Shown here: one piece after another, positions 9,223 through 19,088 of the stretch | Layout of the letters: each line of letters begins with the position of its first letter | Numbering within the stretch: position 1 is the first letter of the stretch | Assembly (NCBI GenBank): GCA_963721005.1 | Contig: CAVRHR010000005.1 | Location: forward strand, 620,001 to 684,000 | DNA: 64,000 nt | Source of the DNA: VAZQ01 sp963721005 | GTDB taxonomy: Bacteria > Pseudomonadota > Alphaproteobacteria > Rhizobiales > Xanthobacteraceae | Reading direction: 5' to 3' | Notes under the pieces: generated by a model | Databases searched by the model: none | Told to the model about the DNA's origin: nothing | What the model saw: the letters and a program-made list of their open reading frames with translations, nothing else | Translations under genes and position numbers: made by a program

Positions 9223-10359
9223 ATGGACGAGGCTGCGCGGCTCTCGGCGCTGATCGGCGACATCTACGATGCGGCGCTCCAGCCGGAGCTCTGGACCGGC
9301 GTGATGGAAAAGGCCGGCGGATTCGTCAGCGGCTCGGGGGCGTCGATTTTTTCCCGGGATTCCGTCCACCGGACGGGAAATGCCCACTACAGTTTCGGCG
9401 TCGATCCACGGTACGAGCAGCTCTACTTCGAGAAGTACATCAAATTCGATCCGTTGAACGCGGCCTACCTGACGCTCGCCGTGGGCGACGTGATGAGCAA
9501 CTCGAACGTCGTTGATCGCGCTGAATTTGCCGAATCGCGTTTCTATCAGGAGTGGGCGCGGCCGCAGGGCTGGGTCGACAATATCTTCGCCGCGCTCGAG
9601 CGATCGCCGACCAGCATCGCCGGCTTCGTGGTCTTCCGCCATGAACGCGATGGCATCGCCGACGACGACGCGCGCGGGCGCCTGCGGCTGCTCGCGCCGC
9701 ACCTGCGCCGCGCCGTGCTGATCGGCAAGGTGATCGATCTCAAGGTCATCGAGGCGGCGACATTTGCCGATGCGCTGGACGGTCTCAGCGCCGGCATGTT
9801 CCTGGTCGATGCGAGCGCGCACATGGTCCATGCCAACACCGCCGGCCACGCCATCCTGGCGGCCGACGATTTCCTGCGACTGGCCGGCGACCGATTGGCC
9901 GCCCGCGATCCCGAAATCGATCGGGTCTTGCGCGATGTCTTGACCGCCGCCGGCAACGGTGACGCCGCGGTCGGCATCAAGGGTATCGCGTTGCCGCTGT
10001 CCGCTCGCGACGGCGAACGTCACGTCGCCCATGTGCTGCCGCTCACCTCGGGCGCGCGACGCCGCGCCGGCGTCGCCACCTCCGCTGCCGCCGTCTTGTT
10101 CGTGCACAAGGCGGCGCTGGATTTTCCCTCTCCGCCGGAGGCCATCGCCCGCGCCTACAAGCTGACGCCGACCGAGCTGCGCGTGCTGCTCGCCATCGTC
10201 GAGATCGGCGGCGCTCCCGAGGTCGCCGAGGCGCTCGGGATCGGAGACGCCACGGTCAGGACCCATCTCGGCCGGCTGTTCGAGAAAACCGGCGCCAAGC
10301 GCCAGGTCGATCTGGTCAAGCTCGTCGCCGGGTTTTCGAGTCCGCTGCACCACGGCTGA
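9223..10359 (+). CDS. LuxR-type transcriptional regulator
   Basis: The open frame extends to 8932, but ATG 9223 (MDEAARLSAL) is the first start giving a normal N-terminus, behind a GGGGAGCGGG stretch; this start is inferred. In the 378-residue protein the N-terminal two thirds form an uncharacterised sensor region found in alphaproteobacterial LuxR relatives (ALQPELWTGVM, YxEKYIKFDPLNAAYL). The C-terminal 65 residues are the LuxR helix-turn-helix (KLTPTELRVLLAIVE, VAEALGIGDATVRTHLGRLF, KTGAKRQVDLVKLV). It has no autoinducer-domain signature. It converges on the cytochrome c peroxidase-like gene. Confidence 0.85.
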   Translation: MDEAARLSALIGDIYDAALQPELWTGVMEKAGGFVSGSGASIFSRDSVHRTGNAHYSFGVDPRYEQLYFEKYIKFDPLNAAYLTLAVGDVMSNSNVVDRAEFAESRFYQEWARPQGWVDNIFAALERSPTSIAGFVVFRHERDGIADDDARGRLRLLAPHLRRAVLIGKVIDLKVIEAATFADALDGLSAGMFLVDASAHMVHANTAGHAILAADDFLRLAGDRLAARDPEIDRVLRDVLTAAGNGDAAVGIKGIALPLSARDGERHVAHVLPLTSGARRRAGVATSAAAVLFVHKAALDFPSPPEAIARAYKLTPTELRVLLAIVEIGGAPEVAEALGIGDATVRTHLGRLFEKTGAKRQVDLVKLVAGFSSPLHHG

Positions 10360-10418
10360 GCGGGCACTTCCCGGCCGTGGTCCTTTGATCGGCCTTCACG
10401 GATGCCGGTCAAATCGCG

Positions 10419-12110
10419 TCACAGTGCATTCAAGAAATTGATCAGGTCGCTCTTCTGCTGGTTGGTGAAACCGATACCGAATCGCTGATCATAAAAATTC
10501 ACGACGTCCAGCAGGGTCGCGGCCGATCCATTGTGGAAATAGGGCGCCCGCGCGGCCAACCCGCGCAGGATGGGCCCCTTGAGCTTGCCGATGTCGGCAC
10601 AGGCCCCGCTGATCAATGCTTTCCCGGGGTCGGTGACGACAAAGGTCTGCCCTGTGAGCGGGCCACTCGTGCATTGCAGGGTAAAGACCGGTAGCCCCGA
10701 AATATCGAGGGCCGGCGGGCTGTTGGCTCCCGCGTTGGCGATACCGATATTCAACGGCGCCTTGACCGAATGATTTCCTACATTGGGCGTGTCATGGCAG
10801 GTCCCGCAAAAGCCGGGAATGCTGGGTTTATTGAGAGCATCGTTGAGGCCGCCGACTCCGGTGATGTTGATGTTGGTCGTGTTGAACACCTCTTCGCCGC
10901 GCGCGATCGATTGGCGGTACCGCACCTCATCGTCGCGCCCGAACAGGCCCAGCCATGGCCGGTAGACATCGAAGATGTTCGGGTCGAATGGCAGGTTTTT
11001 GGGATTTTGTCCCAAAGGATCATTTACGCCGATGAAGAACTTCCCAAGCTGCAGCGACAAGGCGACGGGACCGCCAAGTGCGCCACCCTCATGCAGTATC
11101 CCGGCATTTCTGTCGAAGGCCTGCGCGGTGAAGACGCCGGTTTCGAATGCAACGATCTCGGCCTGCTGTGCAGGAGTTGGAGCGGCACTGCCCTGCGCAT
11201 GACCAAGCGTGGCATCGATGGCCTGGCTGGTGAAACTGGGTTCCCGCCCATCCCACATGATCGTGCTCAGGAACCCGAGATTGGTGGATGGAAGCGGCCG
11301 GCGGTAGACAGAGACGATGCCCGACGTCGGGCTCGTCAGGCCGGTGGCCGGGTTCGTCGTGCACTGATACGGATCGCTCACCGACGTCACGGCGAATTGC
11401 AATGTCGCCGGCGGCACCGGAGTCGGCATCGGCAGTCCGATGCGGATCAAGCCCTTGTCGGTCAACAGCTTGTAGGCCTGCCGCCTCGCCTGGAGAGTCG
11501 ACACATTGGCGCTCGGACAGGTGGCGCCGTCCACCAGGCGGAAAATGGGGTCGGTACCGGCGCTCGCCGCAAATCGGTCGGCCACGCCCGCGGCGCTGAC
11601 GCCCCAGCCGTTCTGCGGCTGATGGCAGGTGAAACAGGTCCTCCCGTTGGTTCCGAGGTTCTGGAAGAACGCATTGTTTGCGGTGAACGTCGCCCCGCCC
11701 GGCTGGAACGTCGCGATCGCACCGCTCGCGTCCGGATCCAGCTCGAATTTCGGGATAACGAACGGCGCCGACTGAACACTTTGGTCCGGGTCCTTGAAGC
11801 GGCGCATCGCCTGCATGTGGTTGATCATGCCGGGCGCAAAGGCCGGCACGTCGGCTCCGCTCTCGCCACCGGCCTGTTGGGCGATCGCAGGCTGGGGCAT
11901 AACGTTCAAGATGCAGGCCAAGGCGACCCCGGCCGCGGAAACTCTGAGCGTCTTGATGATCTCGGGATGCGTGCAGGCGATGCTCGACCACTTGCTCACG
12001 GCCACTCGCCTCCTCCATCTCGGCACGACATGCCTTGAACGGCCGAGCGGGACCGCATCGCGTGGCGGAATTCCGATGGACTTCTTGAAATTCATTTTGC
12101 GCTGCACCAT
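10419..12110 (-). CDS. Di-haem cytochrome c peroxidase-like protein
   Basis: This 563-residue exported protein has two CxxCH haem c sites: CFTCH (residues 159-163) and CGTCH (436-440). The C-terminus has the LxGLAARAPYFHNGSAATL and DVVNFYDQRF signature of the MauG/CCP superfamily. A hydrophobic stretch at about residues 57-78 (ending PAIAQQA) is the signal peptide, so the 50 residues before it are unusually long and basic; GGGAGG just upstream of ATG 12110 still favours this start. Family role: reducing peroxide or oxidising a partner in the periplasm, with electrons from a small cytochrome. No partner gene is adjacent. Confidence 0.85.
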   Translation of the reverse strand: MVQRKMNFKKSIGIPPRDAVPLGRSRHVVPRWRRRVAVSKWSSIACTHPEIIKTLRVSAAGVALACILNVMPQPAIAQQAGGESGADVPAFAPGMINHMQAMRRFKDPDQSVQSAPFVIPKFELDPDASGAIATFQPGGATFTANNAFFQNLGTNGRTCFTCHQPQNGWGVSAAGVADRFAASAGTDPIFRLVDGATCPSANVSTLQARRQAYKLLTDKGLIRIGLPMPTPVPPATLQFAVTSVSDPYQCTTNPATGLTSPTSGIVSVYRRPLPSTNLGFLSTIMWDGREPSFTSQAIDATLGHAQGSAAPTPAQQAEIVAFETGVFTAQAFDRNAGILHEGGALGGPVALSLQLGKFFIGVNDPLGQNPKNLPFDPNIFDVYRPWLGLFGRDDEVRYRQSIARGEEVFNTTNINITGVGGLNDALNKPSIPGFCGTCHDTPNVGNHSVKAPLNIGIANAGANSPPALDISGLPVFTLQCTSGPLTGQTFVVTDPGKALISGACADIGKLKGPILRGLAARAPYFHNGSAATLLDVVNFYDQRFGIGFTNQQKSDLINFLNAL

Positions 12111-12542
12111 GGGACCCTCCCGAAACGGGTTGCCTCTGAATGAGCGATGGCGTTAGCGGTCATCACCTGCTGTCGAGGTGACGACCACTTTCATGGGCCC
12201 CTGCCTGAAGCGGTTCCATGGGAGAAAATGTTCCATCGCGCCTTCGATGCACCATGGTGCTGCCGAAGCGGCATCGCGTCCCCCAATTGAAGGAGGCTGC
12301 TCATTTTTCAGGAGGCACCCGGACCGGCGCCGCCTTGACGACCGGCCACCACTTCTCGACCTCGGCTCTTTCAAAGCTTGTCCAGCGCGATAGCTCGCAG
12401 GTTGGTCGAAGCCGGCTGCGGGGCAAAAACGGGTTCCAGGTTGCCGATCAGGCCGCTTTCGGAAACAATACGCCGAACTCGAAGCTTCACCGTGCTCGCA
12501 ATTGACGTTCCCCGAACCCGGGTCGCATTACGGAAACGCCCG
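12111..12542. other. Divergent intergenic region
   Basis: This stretch separates the cytochrome gene (minus) from the ModA-like gene (plus) and should hold both promoters. I see no convincing gene and no strong repeat. An open frame runs into it from the ModA-like gene (from 12378) but lacks signal-peptide character. Confidence 0.4.
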
Positions 12543-13325
12543 ATGCGGACGCAAATTTTCACCGCGGCCATGGTCGCGGCGATGGCCGCCATCGTCGCCG
12601 CGCCGACCATGCCGCGGGGTGTTGCCGCGGAGGCCACCGGGACAAGAGTTTTCAGCAGCGCCGCGCCGCGAGCCATTTTGCGGGAGATTGCTCCCGTTTT
12701 CGAACGCGTGACCGGACAACCGCTCGTGGTCGAATACGCCTTCGCCGCCGATCTCAAGCGCCGGATCGAAGCCGGCGACCCGTTCGACGTGGCGATTCTG
12801 CCGCCGGACATCGCCGATGACCTGGTGCGGCGGGACAAGCTCGTTGCAGGCTCCCGTGTCGACCTGGGGCGGACCGGATTGGGCGTCGCCGTGCGCATGG
12901 GTGCGCGCAAGCCCGACATCGGCACGGTGGACGCCTTGCGGACGGCTCTGCTGGCGGCCCCGACGGTCGCCTATGCGGAAGGCGGCGCGAGCGGGGTTCA
13001 ATTCCATGACATATTGGCGCGGCTCGGAATCGCGGAAGCGATTCAGCGCAAGCTGCGGCCTTATCCGGCCGGCGGTGCCGTCGAAGCGGTGGCGCGCGGC
13101 GAGGCTGATCTGGTCGTGATCGGCGTCTCCCCCATCCTCTACGTACCGGGTGTCACGCTGCTCGGTTGGCTGCCGCCGGAATTGCAGAGCTACATCGTCT
13201 TCACCGGCAGCATCGGCACCGCGGCAAAGCAACCCGGGGCCGCGCAAACGCTTTTGAGCTTGCTGACATCGCCGGCCGCGATCGCGTTGTCCAAATCGCA
13301 GGGTTTCGAGCCGTCGCCACGCTGA
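12543..13325 (+). CDS. ModA-like periplasmic substrate-binding protein (orphan)
   Basis: I chose ATG 12543 because it starts a signal peptide (IFTAAMVAAMAAIVAA, cleavage near GVAAEAT). The 260-residue product has the ModA-type layout: VFSSAAPRAILREIAPVFE, FDVAILPPDIADDLV, KPDIGTVDALRTALLAA, then the hinge strand TVAYAEGGASG. The KPDIGTV block is nearly shared with the protein at 26859, so the two are paralogues. There is no transporter gene beside it. The ligand may not be molybdate; many such orphans bind unknown anions or organic acids. Confidence 0.75.
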   Translation: MRTQIFTAAMVAAMAAIVAAPTMPRGVAAEATGTRVFSSAAPRAILREIAPVFERVTGQPLVVEYAFAADLKRRIEAGDPFDVAILPPDIADDLVRRDKLVAGSRVDLGRTGLGVAVRMGARKPDIGTVDALRTALLAAPTVAYAEGGASGVQFHDILARLGIAEAIQRKLRPYPAGGAVEAVARGEADLVVIGVSPILYVPGVTLLGWLPPELQSYIVFTGSIGTAAKQPGAAQTLLSLLTSPAAIALSKSQGFEPSPR

Positions 13326-13559
13326 ATGCGGCGAGTCCGTCGCCGCCCTTGCGGTCCATCGCCTCGATGATCGGCCATCGGGGCCGCGCGGCGGCGGCTC
13401 GTCCGGCGGTGGCGGTGGTGGTGGTGGCGGTTCGGGCTGGTGACGGCTCGGGCCTGGCCGGTGGATCTCAACGCGTGCGCCGTCTGGCGCAAATATCCGG
13501 GATTCTCAATTTTGTCGAAATACGCCCTGCTTTGCAGGGCGCCATACGCCGTCCGCGCG
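13326..13559. repeat. G-rich low-complexity stretch between convergent genes
   Basis: Within this gap, 13387-13441 is a run of GGCGG/GGTGG triplets (GGTGGCGGTGGTGGTGGTGG), strongly G-rich on the plus strand. It could form a G-quadruplex. No gene is visible. Confidence 0.4.
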
Positions 13560-14648
13560 CTATTTGGCGACGTCGCGGACCTGCATGAACCGTAGCGTTC
13601 GCTGTGCGGTCGCGACCGAGAGGCGGTCATAGTCGCCGTGCGCGATCGCGATGATCTGGTCCGGGATCTTGTGGTTGGAATGCCGGTTGCGCAGAATTGC
13701 TTCGGTCGTCGCCCATTTAAGGTCGGCCGCCTTGCACGGAACCAGCAGCGCATCGTTGCGCAACCCCATCATCAATCCCGCGACCATTTTCAGCGAGGCG
13801 CCGCATAGCCGCGCGAGCGCCACCGTCATCTCCTCGTAGCGCCGCTGCTCGACGAACTCCACGAGCGCGCCCTCATCGAGCTTTCCGTTTTTTTCCATGG
13901 CCAGGACCAGGCGTTCCGCATCGGCGAAATCGCGCTCCGCAACCGCGGCGTGGCCGACCGACCTGGCGATATTGGTGATCACGCGCTGCACCTCCTCGCG
14001 CGTCTCCGGCGGCGCCAGCGCAAGGATTCTCGAGCGGACCGCCTCGGTCGCTCGCTCCAGCAACACCTGCAGGAACCGCGGCGGGATATCGAATCGCAGG
14101 CCCACGGTTTCCGCCAGCTTGTCGTCGCCGTCCGCGTCCCTGACCAGGATCTGGTAGCCGGTCGGCGAGAAACGCGCGCCGGAATTGGCCGCGAGCTTGA
14201 ACACGACCTCCTCGTTGCCGCGGCTCAAGAGCACGTCGGTCAGCGAGGCCTCGAGCAGATAGCGCCCGGAGATCGCCGACAGATGGGCCTGGCTCTTGGC
14301 GGCGGCGATATCGATGAGGTCGCCGGTGGAGAGCCGTCGCGACTCCGCCAGCACCGGACCCGCGATCTCGATATCCTCGTGGTTGGCCAGCTGCCGGATC
14401 ACATCGATCGGCGATTTGTCGATCGGGGCGAGCCGCTTGCTGAGCTCGATCAGCGCCCTGCGCTCGATCCGGCGGATCAGCAGGCACAATACGTCGTCGA
14501 ACACCTTGATCTGCTCTTCGCTCAGCCGGTCGGCGTCGTTGAGGAACAGGTCGGTCACCCGCCGCAGCGTCTCGATGCGGGTCTGCAGGACATCGCCCTG
14601 CACCGCCGCCTCGAGCTCCGCGATCAGCAATTCAGAGACCGACCGCAT
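13560..14648 (-). CDS. DUF2336 domain protein
   Basis: This 362-residue soluble, helix-rich protein matches DUF2336 throughout: the N-terminal RVTDLFLNDADRLSEEQIKV, then LIELSKRLAPIDKSPIDVI with IRQLANHEDIEIAGPVLAES, and the HLSAISGRYLL motif. The function is unknown; members are alphaproteobacterial HEAT-like repeat proteins, some linked to cell-cycle or stress regulation. ATG 14648 is preferred to an upstream TTG at 14660. The gene stands alone, facing the ModA-like gene. Confidence 0.85.
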   Translation of the reverse strand: MRSVSELLIAELEAAVQGDVLQTRIETLRRVTDLFLNDADRLSEEQIKVFDDVLCLLIRRIERRALIELSKRLAPIDKSPIDVIRQLANHEDIEIAGPVLAESRRLSTGDLIDIAAAKSQAHLSAISGRYLLEASLTDVLLSRGNEEVVFKLAANSGARFSPTGYQILVRDADGDDKLAETVGLRFDIPPRFLQVLLERATEAVRSRILALAPPETREEVQRVITNIARSVGHAAVAERDFADAERLVLAMEKNGKLDEGALVEFVEQRRYEEMTVALARLCGASLKMVAGLMMGLRNDALLVPCKAADLKWATTEAILRNRHSNHKIPDQIIAIAHGDYDRLSVATAQRTLRFMQVRDVAK

Positions 14649-14824
14649 GCAATGTTCCAAACCGCCCGCGGGTTCAAGACGAAGCCGTTGAAATTCCGCC
14701 GGCCGGCGGTCCCGGATCGGCCACCATGCCGAGGCTCGGATTATGACAGCAACATGCTGTCAACTCGTAAAGAATCTCCTTCGGTGCTTCAACTTGGGGG
14801 ATCAGGTCGGTCGTGGCGGCGCGC

Positions 14825-15589
14825 TCACGGCAGATAGATCGCCCGGTCGTTCCAATGGATCGAGTCGATGCTGACCACCCGCTCGCTGCCATCGAACAGG
14901 GTGGCGAGCATCCCGCCCGTCCCCACATAGCGGAATTCGTTTACCGTATCCCGGCTCGGCACCGTGGCGTTGCGCATGGGATCGAGACCCTGGGCGAGCT
15001 TGACGATCTGATGAAAGCCCGGGTCGGCAGCCGAAAACAGCTTGAGCTCGCCGCTGCCGCGGCGGGCGACGCGCCGCTCGTATTTCAGGTGCAGCTCCAT
15101 GCGCTCGCCGTTCGGTCCGGCGAACTCCCAATCTTCCGCGGTCCGGACCGGCTGTCCGGCGGCCGCGATGGTGGAGCGCTCCATGCGGTGGCTGGTCGCG
15201 GCCCGGTAAACCCCGAACGGACCTGGCGCGTCCTTGGCATCCGCCGTCAGCCCGCCCATCACCATCCGGCCCGCCAGCTCGCCCTTCTTCACCGGCACCT
15301 CCAGATAGACCAATTGGCTGGTCCCCTTGGGGGCGCCGTCCGGCGCGGTGATGTCGCTGCGGTCGACGAAAATCATGCGCAGATTGCAGTCCTTGGCCCC
15401 GCCCGAGGTCGCCACATCGGTCTCCCACCCCGCCGGCAGGTATTTCTTGAGCGCCGCGTCGGCCACCACGAAGTCGAGCTGCATGCGGGTCTCGGCGCTG
15501 CGCTCCAGCAGGGTCTCAGCTTTCGCGGCGTGGAAGCCCGCGCCGGCGATCAGCGCGAGCGCGGCTGCGTTCACCACATTGGCGAGCAT
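14825..15589 (-). CDS. Secreted hypothetical protein
   Basis: ATG 15589 follows GGAGGT and begins a signal peptide ending near FHAAKAE. The 254-residue product carries LDFVVADAALKKYLPAGWE, which loosely recalls the N-terminal strand of acetoacetate-decarboxylase-like folds, and LQxVSIDSIHWNDRAIYLP at the C-terminus. The resemblance is too weak for a functional call. The protein is probably periplasmic. It is a single gene. Confidence 0.6.
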   Translation of the reverse strand: MLANVVNAAALALIAGAGFHAAKAETLLERSAETRMQLDFVVADAALKKYLPAGWETDVATSGGAKDCNLRMIFVDRSDITAPDGAPKGTSQLVYLEVPVKKGELAGRMVMGGLTADAKDAPGPFGVYRAATSHRMERSTIAAAGQPVRTAEDWEFAGPNGERMELHLKYERRVARRGSGELKLFSAADPGFHQIVKLAQGLDPMRNATVPSRDTVNEFRYVGTGGMLATLFDGSERVVSIDSIHWNDRAIYLP

Positions 15590-15714
15590 GGCGTACCTCC
15601 GGTGTCGATGGTGGCGTCAGGAATGAGGCGTGGCGCCGATTAAAGCACGTTTCGGTCAGGTTCGTCCGCCACGCGCAAGAGGCCCGGCGGCCGCTCTCGC
15701 CCGCCTCTCAAACC

Positions 15715-16985
15715 TCATTTTCGGCTGAACAACGACGCCCCGTATCGCAGGACCGGCTGCATCTCGCTGGCGAGCACATCTGGTTGATAGATTTCGAGAT
15801 AATTGACATGCAGGCCGGCATTGCTCGGAGCCATCCCCTTATCCATCGATTTTCGCAGAGCCAGCGGCGGGTTGCCCTCCGCGCCCATCACCCCGCTGCC
15901 GCCCTCGGCGGCGGTCCGCATCTGCAGACCGGTGAGGAGGCGACCGCTGTAGCCGATGACCGTACTGGTCTCATCAGGGGCTTCTACGGCGGCATGTCCG
16001 GCATGAAGATCGCTCCACTGGATTGCAAACCGGCCCTTGAGCATGCCTCCAGGTATTTGCGCGGCGTGTAACCGTGGTTGCGCCACTTCGCGATGGCCGG
16101 CGGCCCGACCGGCAAAGTCATCTCCGCGGAGACCGATGTCGGTCCGGCGGCCGCCATCACCCTGAATGCGGGCGACTTTCCATACCGCTCGCTCAATTGC
16201 TTCAGAAACGCGAACCAACGGCCCAGGTAAACGCGATCCCACGGCATCGGAAGTTTCGTGACGGTACCGTGGCCGGGTCCGTATTGGATCGGGAACAGAT
16301 CGGTTTCCACGCCTTCAAGCGCCCATGCGGGGGAGAAGAAGCCGGGAAAGATGAGGAGCTGGACCCATTTTCCGGAGGATTCCGCCGCCGCAAGCACATT
16401 ATCCAGCCTCGACCAATCCGGCTTTCCTTGGACGGGCTCGAGGTCGCGCCAATTGATCTGCACCGCCACTCCGCTGACGAACGGATTGTTCACTGCCTGC
16501 AGTTCCTCCGATCGGTCCCGCCGCCCATCCGGGGGCAGAACAACGACGAGACCGCTCGGCACGAAGCCATCAGGCGAACCGCACGCGCGCCTGGCGCTGG
16601 TCGCGAGCAATTCCGGCTGCTGGGCGCGAGTGTTTGCAGGCTGTGACGGCGGGCTTGCTGGCAGGCGCGGTTCCGATGACGGCCCGCTCCCCTGGCCAAA
16701 TCCCGGATTGCTCGCCTTGCAGTCCGCCACCACTTGCGGATCGACCCGCGGTAACGGCATCCGTGCCTGTTGCGGTTGATCCCTTCCCTGCATGATCGGA
16801 ACGATGCAATCGGCCCGCAGTCCGGTGCCGCTGCCGATGCCGCCCGGCGTGAAACCCGCGGACTGGCAGCTTGCGGCAATCCGTCCGCATGGTCCCTGAT
16901 CGCGGGTCGGCTGGGCGTTCGCGGTCGCCGCCAGCCCAAAGACCAAGAAGCCGGCGAGTGCCATCCATATCTCTCGCATCGTCAT
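15715..16985 (-). pseudogene. Glycoside-hydrolase-like exported protein, frameshifted
   Basis: Two overlapping minus-strand frames make one protein. The first (16985 to 15984) has a signal peptide (FLVFGLAATANAQ), a Pro/Gln-rich linker, and the front of a TIM-barrel (VAVQINWRDLEPVQGKPDWS, WVQLLIFPGFFSPAW, VMAAAGPTSVSAEMTLPVG with a likely catalytic Glu, GYTPRKYLEA), then stops. The second frame resumes with GYSGRLLTGLQMRTAAEGG, GSGVMGAEGNPPLALRK and LHVNYLEIYQPDVLASEMQ, the usual end of this barrel. The junction is at about 15985-16060, where some conserved barrel sequence also seems missing. It is likely inactive unless the break is an assembly error. Confidence 0.6.
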
Positions 16986-17085
16986 TGCTCCATCGGGGTT
17001 GCAAGCCGCGCCCGGCCGGGTTGGCCATCAAGCACGCTCATTTGAATCCTGCTCGAGCCCGACCGACACACGTCTCCCGAACCTT

Positions 17086-17664
17086 TCACAACTCCGCCCG
17101 CTTGCTGATGACCGCACGCACGACGCGCGCGATCAAGAGATAGCCGGCCCCCAGAGGCGAAAAAAAGATCAACGCCAGCGGCCAAAGGTTGGAACCGTAA
17201 GCAAGTCCAACCAGTGCATGGACGAGGATCGGAAGCAAGCCGATCAACGGAACGAGCGCTGCAATCCGCCAACGGCCGGACCACGCCCAGGCGAACCATA
17301 TCTGCAGCACCAGATAGGTCGGCACGCTGGCGTTGATCATGCCGGCCAACCAGTCGAAGGACGCTTCGTTCTTGTAAAGGACGAAGGCATAGAGCGCCGT
17401 CAACATGGCGCCGCCGATGATTCCAGCCAGAGCAACGTTGCGGCCTTCGAAGTTGTTCGACGCCCGCATGGACTTCCGCGCCAGGACACCCATGATGATC
17501 CCGGCCGGGGGCAACACCCAGATCGCGCAAATCAGCGACCAGATCGCCAGCTCCTTGTGAACTCTTGCCGGGCATTCCGCGGCCGGTGGAATTCGCGCTT
17601 GCGGAAACGTGGACGTTGGACATGGCTCGAGCCTCTTTCTCGGCGTCGATCCCGTACTCGGCAT
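17086..17664 (-). CDS. DUF4190-like integral membrane protein
   Basis: The protein has about 192 residues. After a Pro-rich N-terminus it has KELAIWSLICAIWVLPPAG, then GVLARKSMRAS and GRNVALAGIIGGAMLTALYA, the layout of DUF4190 (two TM helices around a GxxA...I turn). Two or three more TM segments follow. The N-terminus is uncertain: another frame opens with MSNVHVSASANSTGRG behind AAAGAGGC at about 17622, so the true start may lie there with a frameshift near 17580. Function unknown. Confidence 0.5.
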   Translation of the reverse strand: MPSTGSTPRKRLEPCPTSTFPQARIPPAAECPARVHKELAIWSLICAIWVLPPAGIIMGVLARKSMRASNNFEGRNVALAGIIGGAMLTALYAFVLYKNEASFDWLAGMINASVPTYLVLQIWFAWAWSGRWRIAALVPLIGLLPILVHALVGLAYGSNLWPLALIFFSPLGAGYLLIARVVRAVISKRAEL

Positions 17665-18025
17665 GATCTCCAAGAGCTTGAGAGCAGTCTTGAAAGCGGT
17701 CTTGGAGCTGTCTCGCGCCTCGCGCAGATCGCCGCAATGTTCAGGTTATCCATCCGCCCCTTGGTCTGCGCGTCTGCCTCGACAGTTCAATAAGCCCACC
17801 ACGCCTGCGCAGTATTCAACTTTCCCGTGATGCCGATCACAAACCCGCCCGATGCGGGATGGAAACGATCTTGAAAAAGATGGGTTGGCTCGGCCGGAGG
17901 CAGCCAAGCCCGAGACCGAGCAAATCTTCGTAGACATTGGCCCATTGCCGCCGTTCCCGGCGCTGCGGCAGAAATAGGTCCGCAATTGGCCTTCCGCGAC
18001 AGTCCGCCCTGCCGATCGAACGCAT
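17665..18025. other. Intergenic region
   Basis: No convincing gene. Short open frames on the minus strand (for example opening MRSIGRADCRGRP) show no family features. Confidence 0.3.
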
Positions 18026-18934
18026 CTATTGCGCCGCGAACCCGAACAAGCGGGCCGGATTGTCGACCAGGATGCGATTGCGGAGCGCCGGATCCGGCGC
18101 GATCACGGCCAGCAGGTCCAGGAGATCGCCTTCGTTGGGGGTGCGGCCGGGCGTGAAGGTATTTCCGTGCGGCCAATCGGTGCCCCAGATCACGCGGTCA
18201 GGCGCGGCCGCGATGACCGCCTGGGCGAACGGGACCATGTCCAGGTAAGGCAGGCCGCCCTCGACATGGGCCTGCGGGACCGCGCTGATCTTGTCGAAGC
18301 TGCACAGCTTTACCCAGAAGCGGTCGTCCTTCAGAAGCTCGAGCAGCAACCGGAAGGCCGGCTGGCCGACACCGTCCCGGCCCCGGACGCGCGCCATGTG
18401 ATCGACGATGGTCACCGTCGGCAGCGTCCGGATGAATCGCTCGTGCTCGAGGAAATCCGGGGGATCGACATGCAGCACCAGAACCCAGCCGAGCTTCTGC
18501 AACGCCGGCAGATGCTCGGCGAGATGCGCCTCGCTGCCGGGCCGGTCCTTCATCAGATGGAAGCGCGCGCCGCGTATGCCGCCCTCCGCCAAGGCCTGCA
18601 GCGAGCCGGCATCGAACGACGAATTGATGTTGGCGATGCCGCGCGCCGAATCTCCCAGCTTGGCGACGGCATCCAGGATGACGCGGTTGTCGTAGCCGTG
18701 GGCGGTCGGGCAGACGAACACGGCCCGGCTCAAGCCCGTGATCTTCTGCATGTTGCGGTAATGCTCGACCGGCGCGGCCGGCGGCGTATAGCGGCGCTGG
18801 TCGTAATAGGGAAAAAGATCGGGCGGGCCGAACACGTGGGCATGCGTGTCGCAAGCGCCTTTCGGAACGGTCCAGTGCGGCGCCCTTGTATTGGGATCGG
18901 GCGGCAAGCTGACCGGCACTCCAGAACGCGTCAT
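18026..18934 (-). CDS. Amidohydrolase, 2-pyrone-4,6-dicarboxylate lactonase (LigI)-like
   Basis: The 302-residue cytoplasmic TIM-barrel protein has the metal-binding HxH in CDTHAHVFGP near the N-terminus, FHLMKD after GGIRGAR, LHVDPPDF, IVDHMAR and the C-terminal VIWGTDWPHGN with the catalytic Asp, the pattern of the LigI branch of amidohydrolase family 2. Known members hydrolyse 2-pyrone-4,6-dicarboxylate in protocatechuate 4,5-cleavage, but no other lig gene is here and many paralogues use other lactones. I chose ATG 18934, after AGCGAGGT, over an upstream ATG at 19090 that adds 52 residues without similarity. Confidence 0.8.
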   Translation of the reverse strand: MTRSGVPVSLPPDPNTRAPHWTVPKGACDTHAHVFGPPDLFPYYDQRRYTPPAAPVEHYRNMQKITGLSRAVFVCPTAHGYDNRVILDAVAKLGDSARGIANINSSFDAGSLQALAEGGIRGARFHLMKDRPGSEAHLAEHLPALQKLGWVLVLHVDPPDFLEHERFIRTLPTVTIVDHMARVRGRDGVGQPAFRLLLELLKDDRFWVKLCSFDKISAVPQAHVEGGLPYLDMVPFAQAVIAAAPDRVIWGTDWPHGNTFTPGRTPNEGDLLDLLAVIAPDPALRNRILVDNPARLFGFAAQ

Positions 18935-19088
18935 GCGGACCTCGCTGTTTCGTAAGATCGGACACACTATCAAGACACCCGGTACCCGGCCAGCCGACAT
19001 GCCGGAGCCTTTGGCTGATGGCCCGGGCGGCCGCTCGACGCCCCGGATCGGGGTTTGATACAGTGTGCCCCCCAAGGAGGAGGAAAGC

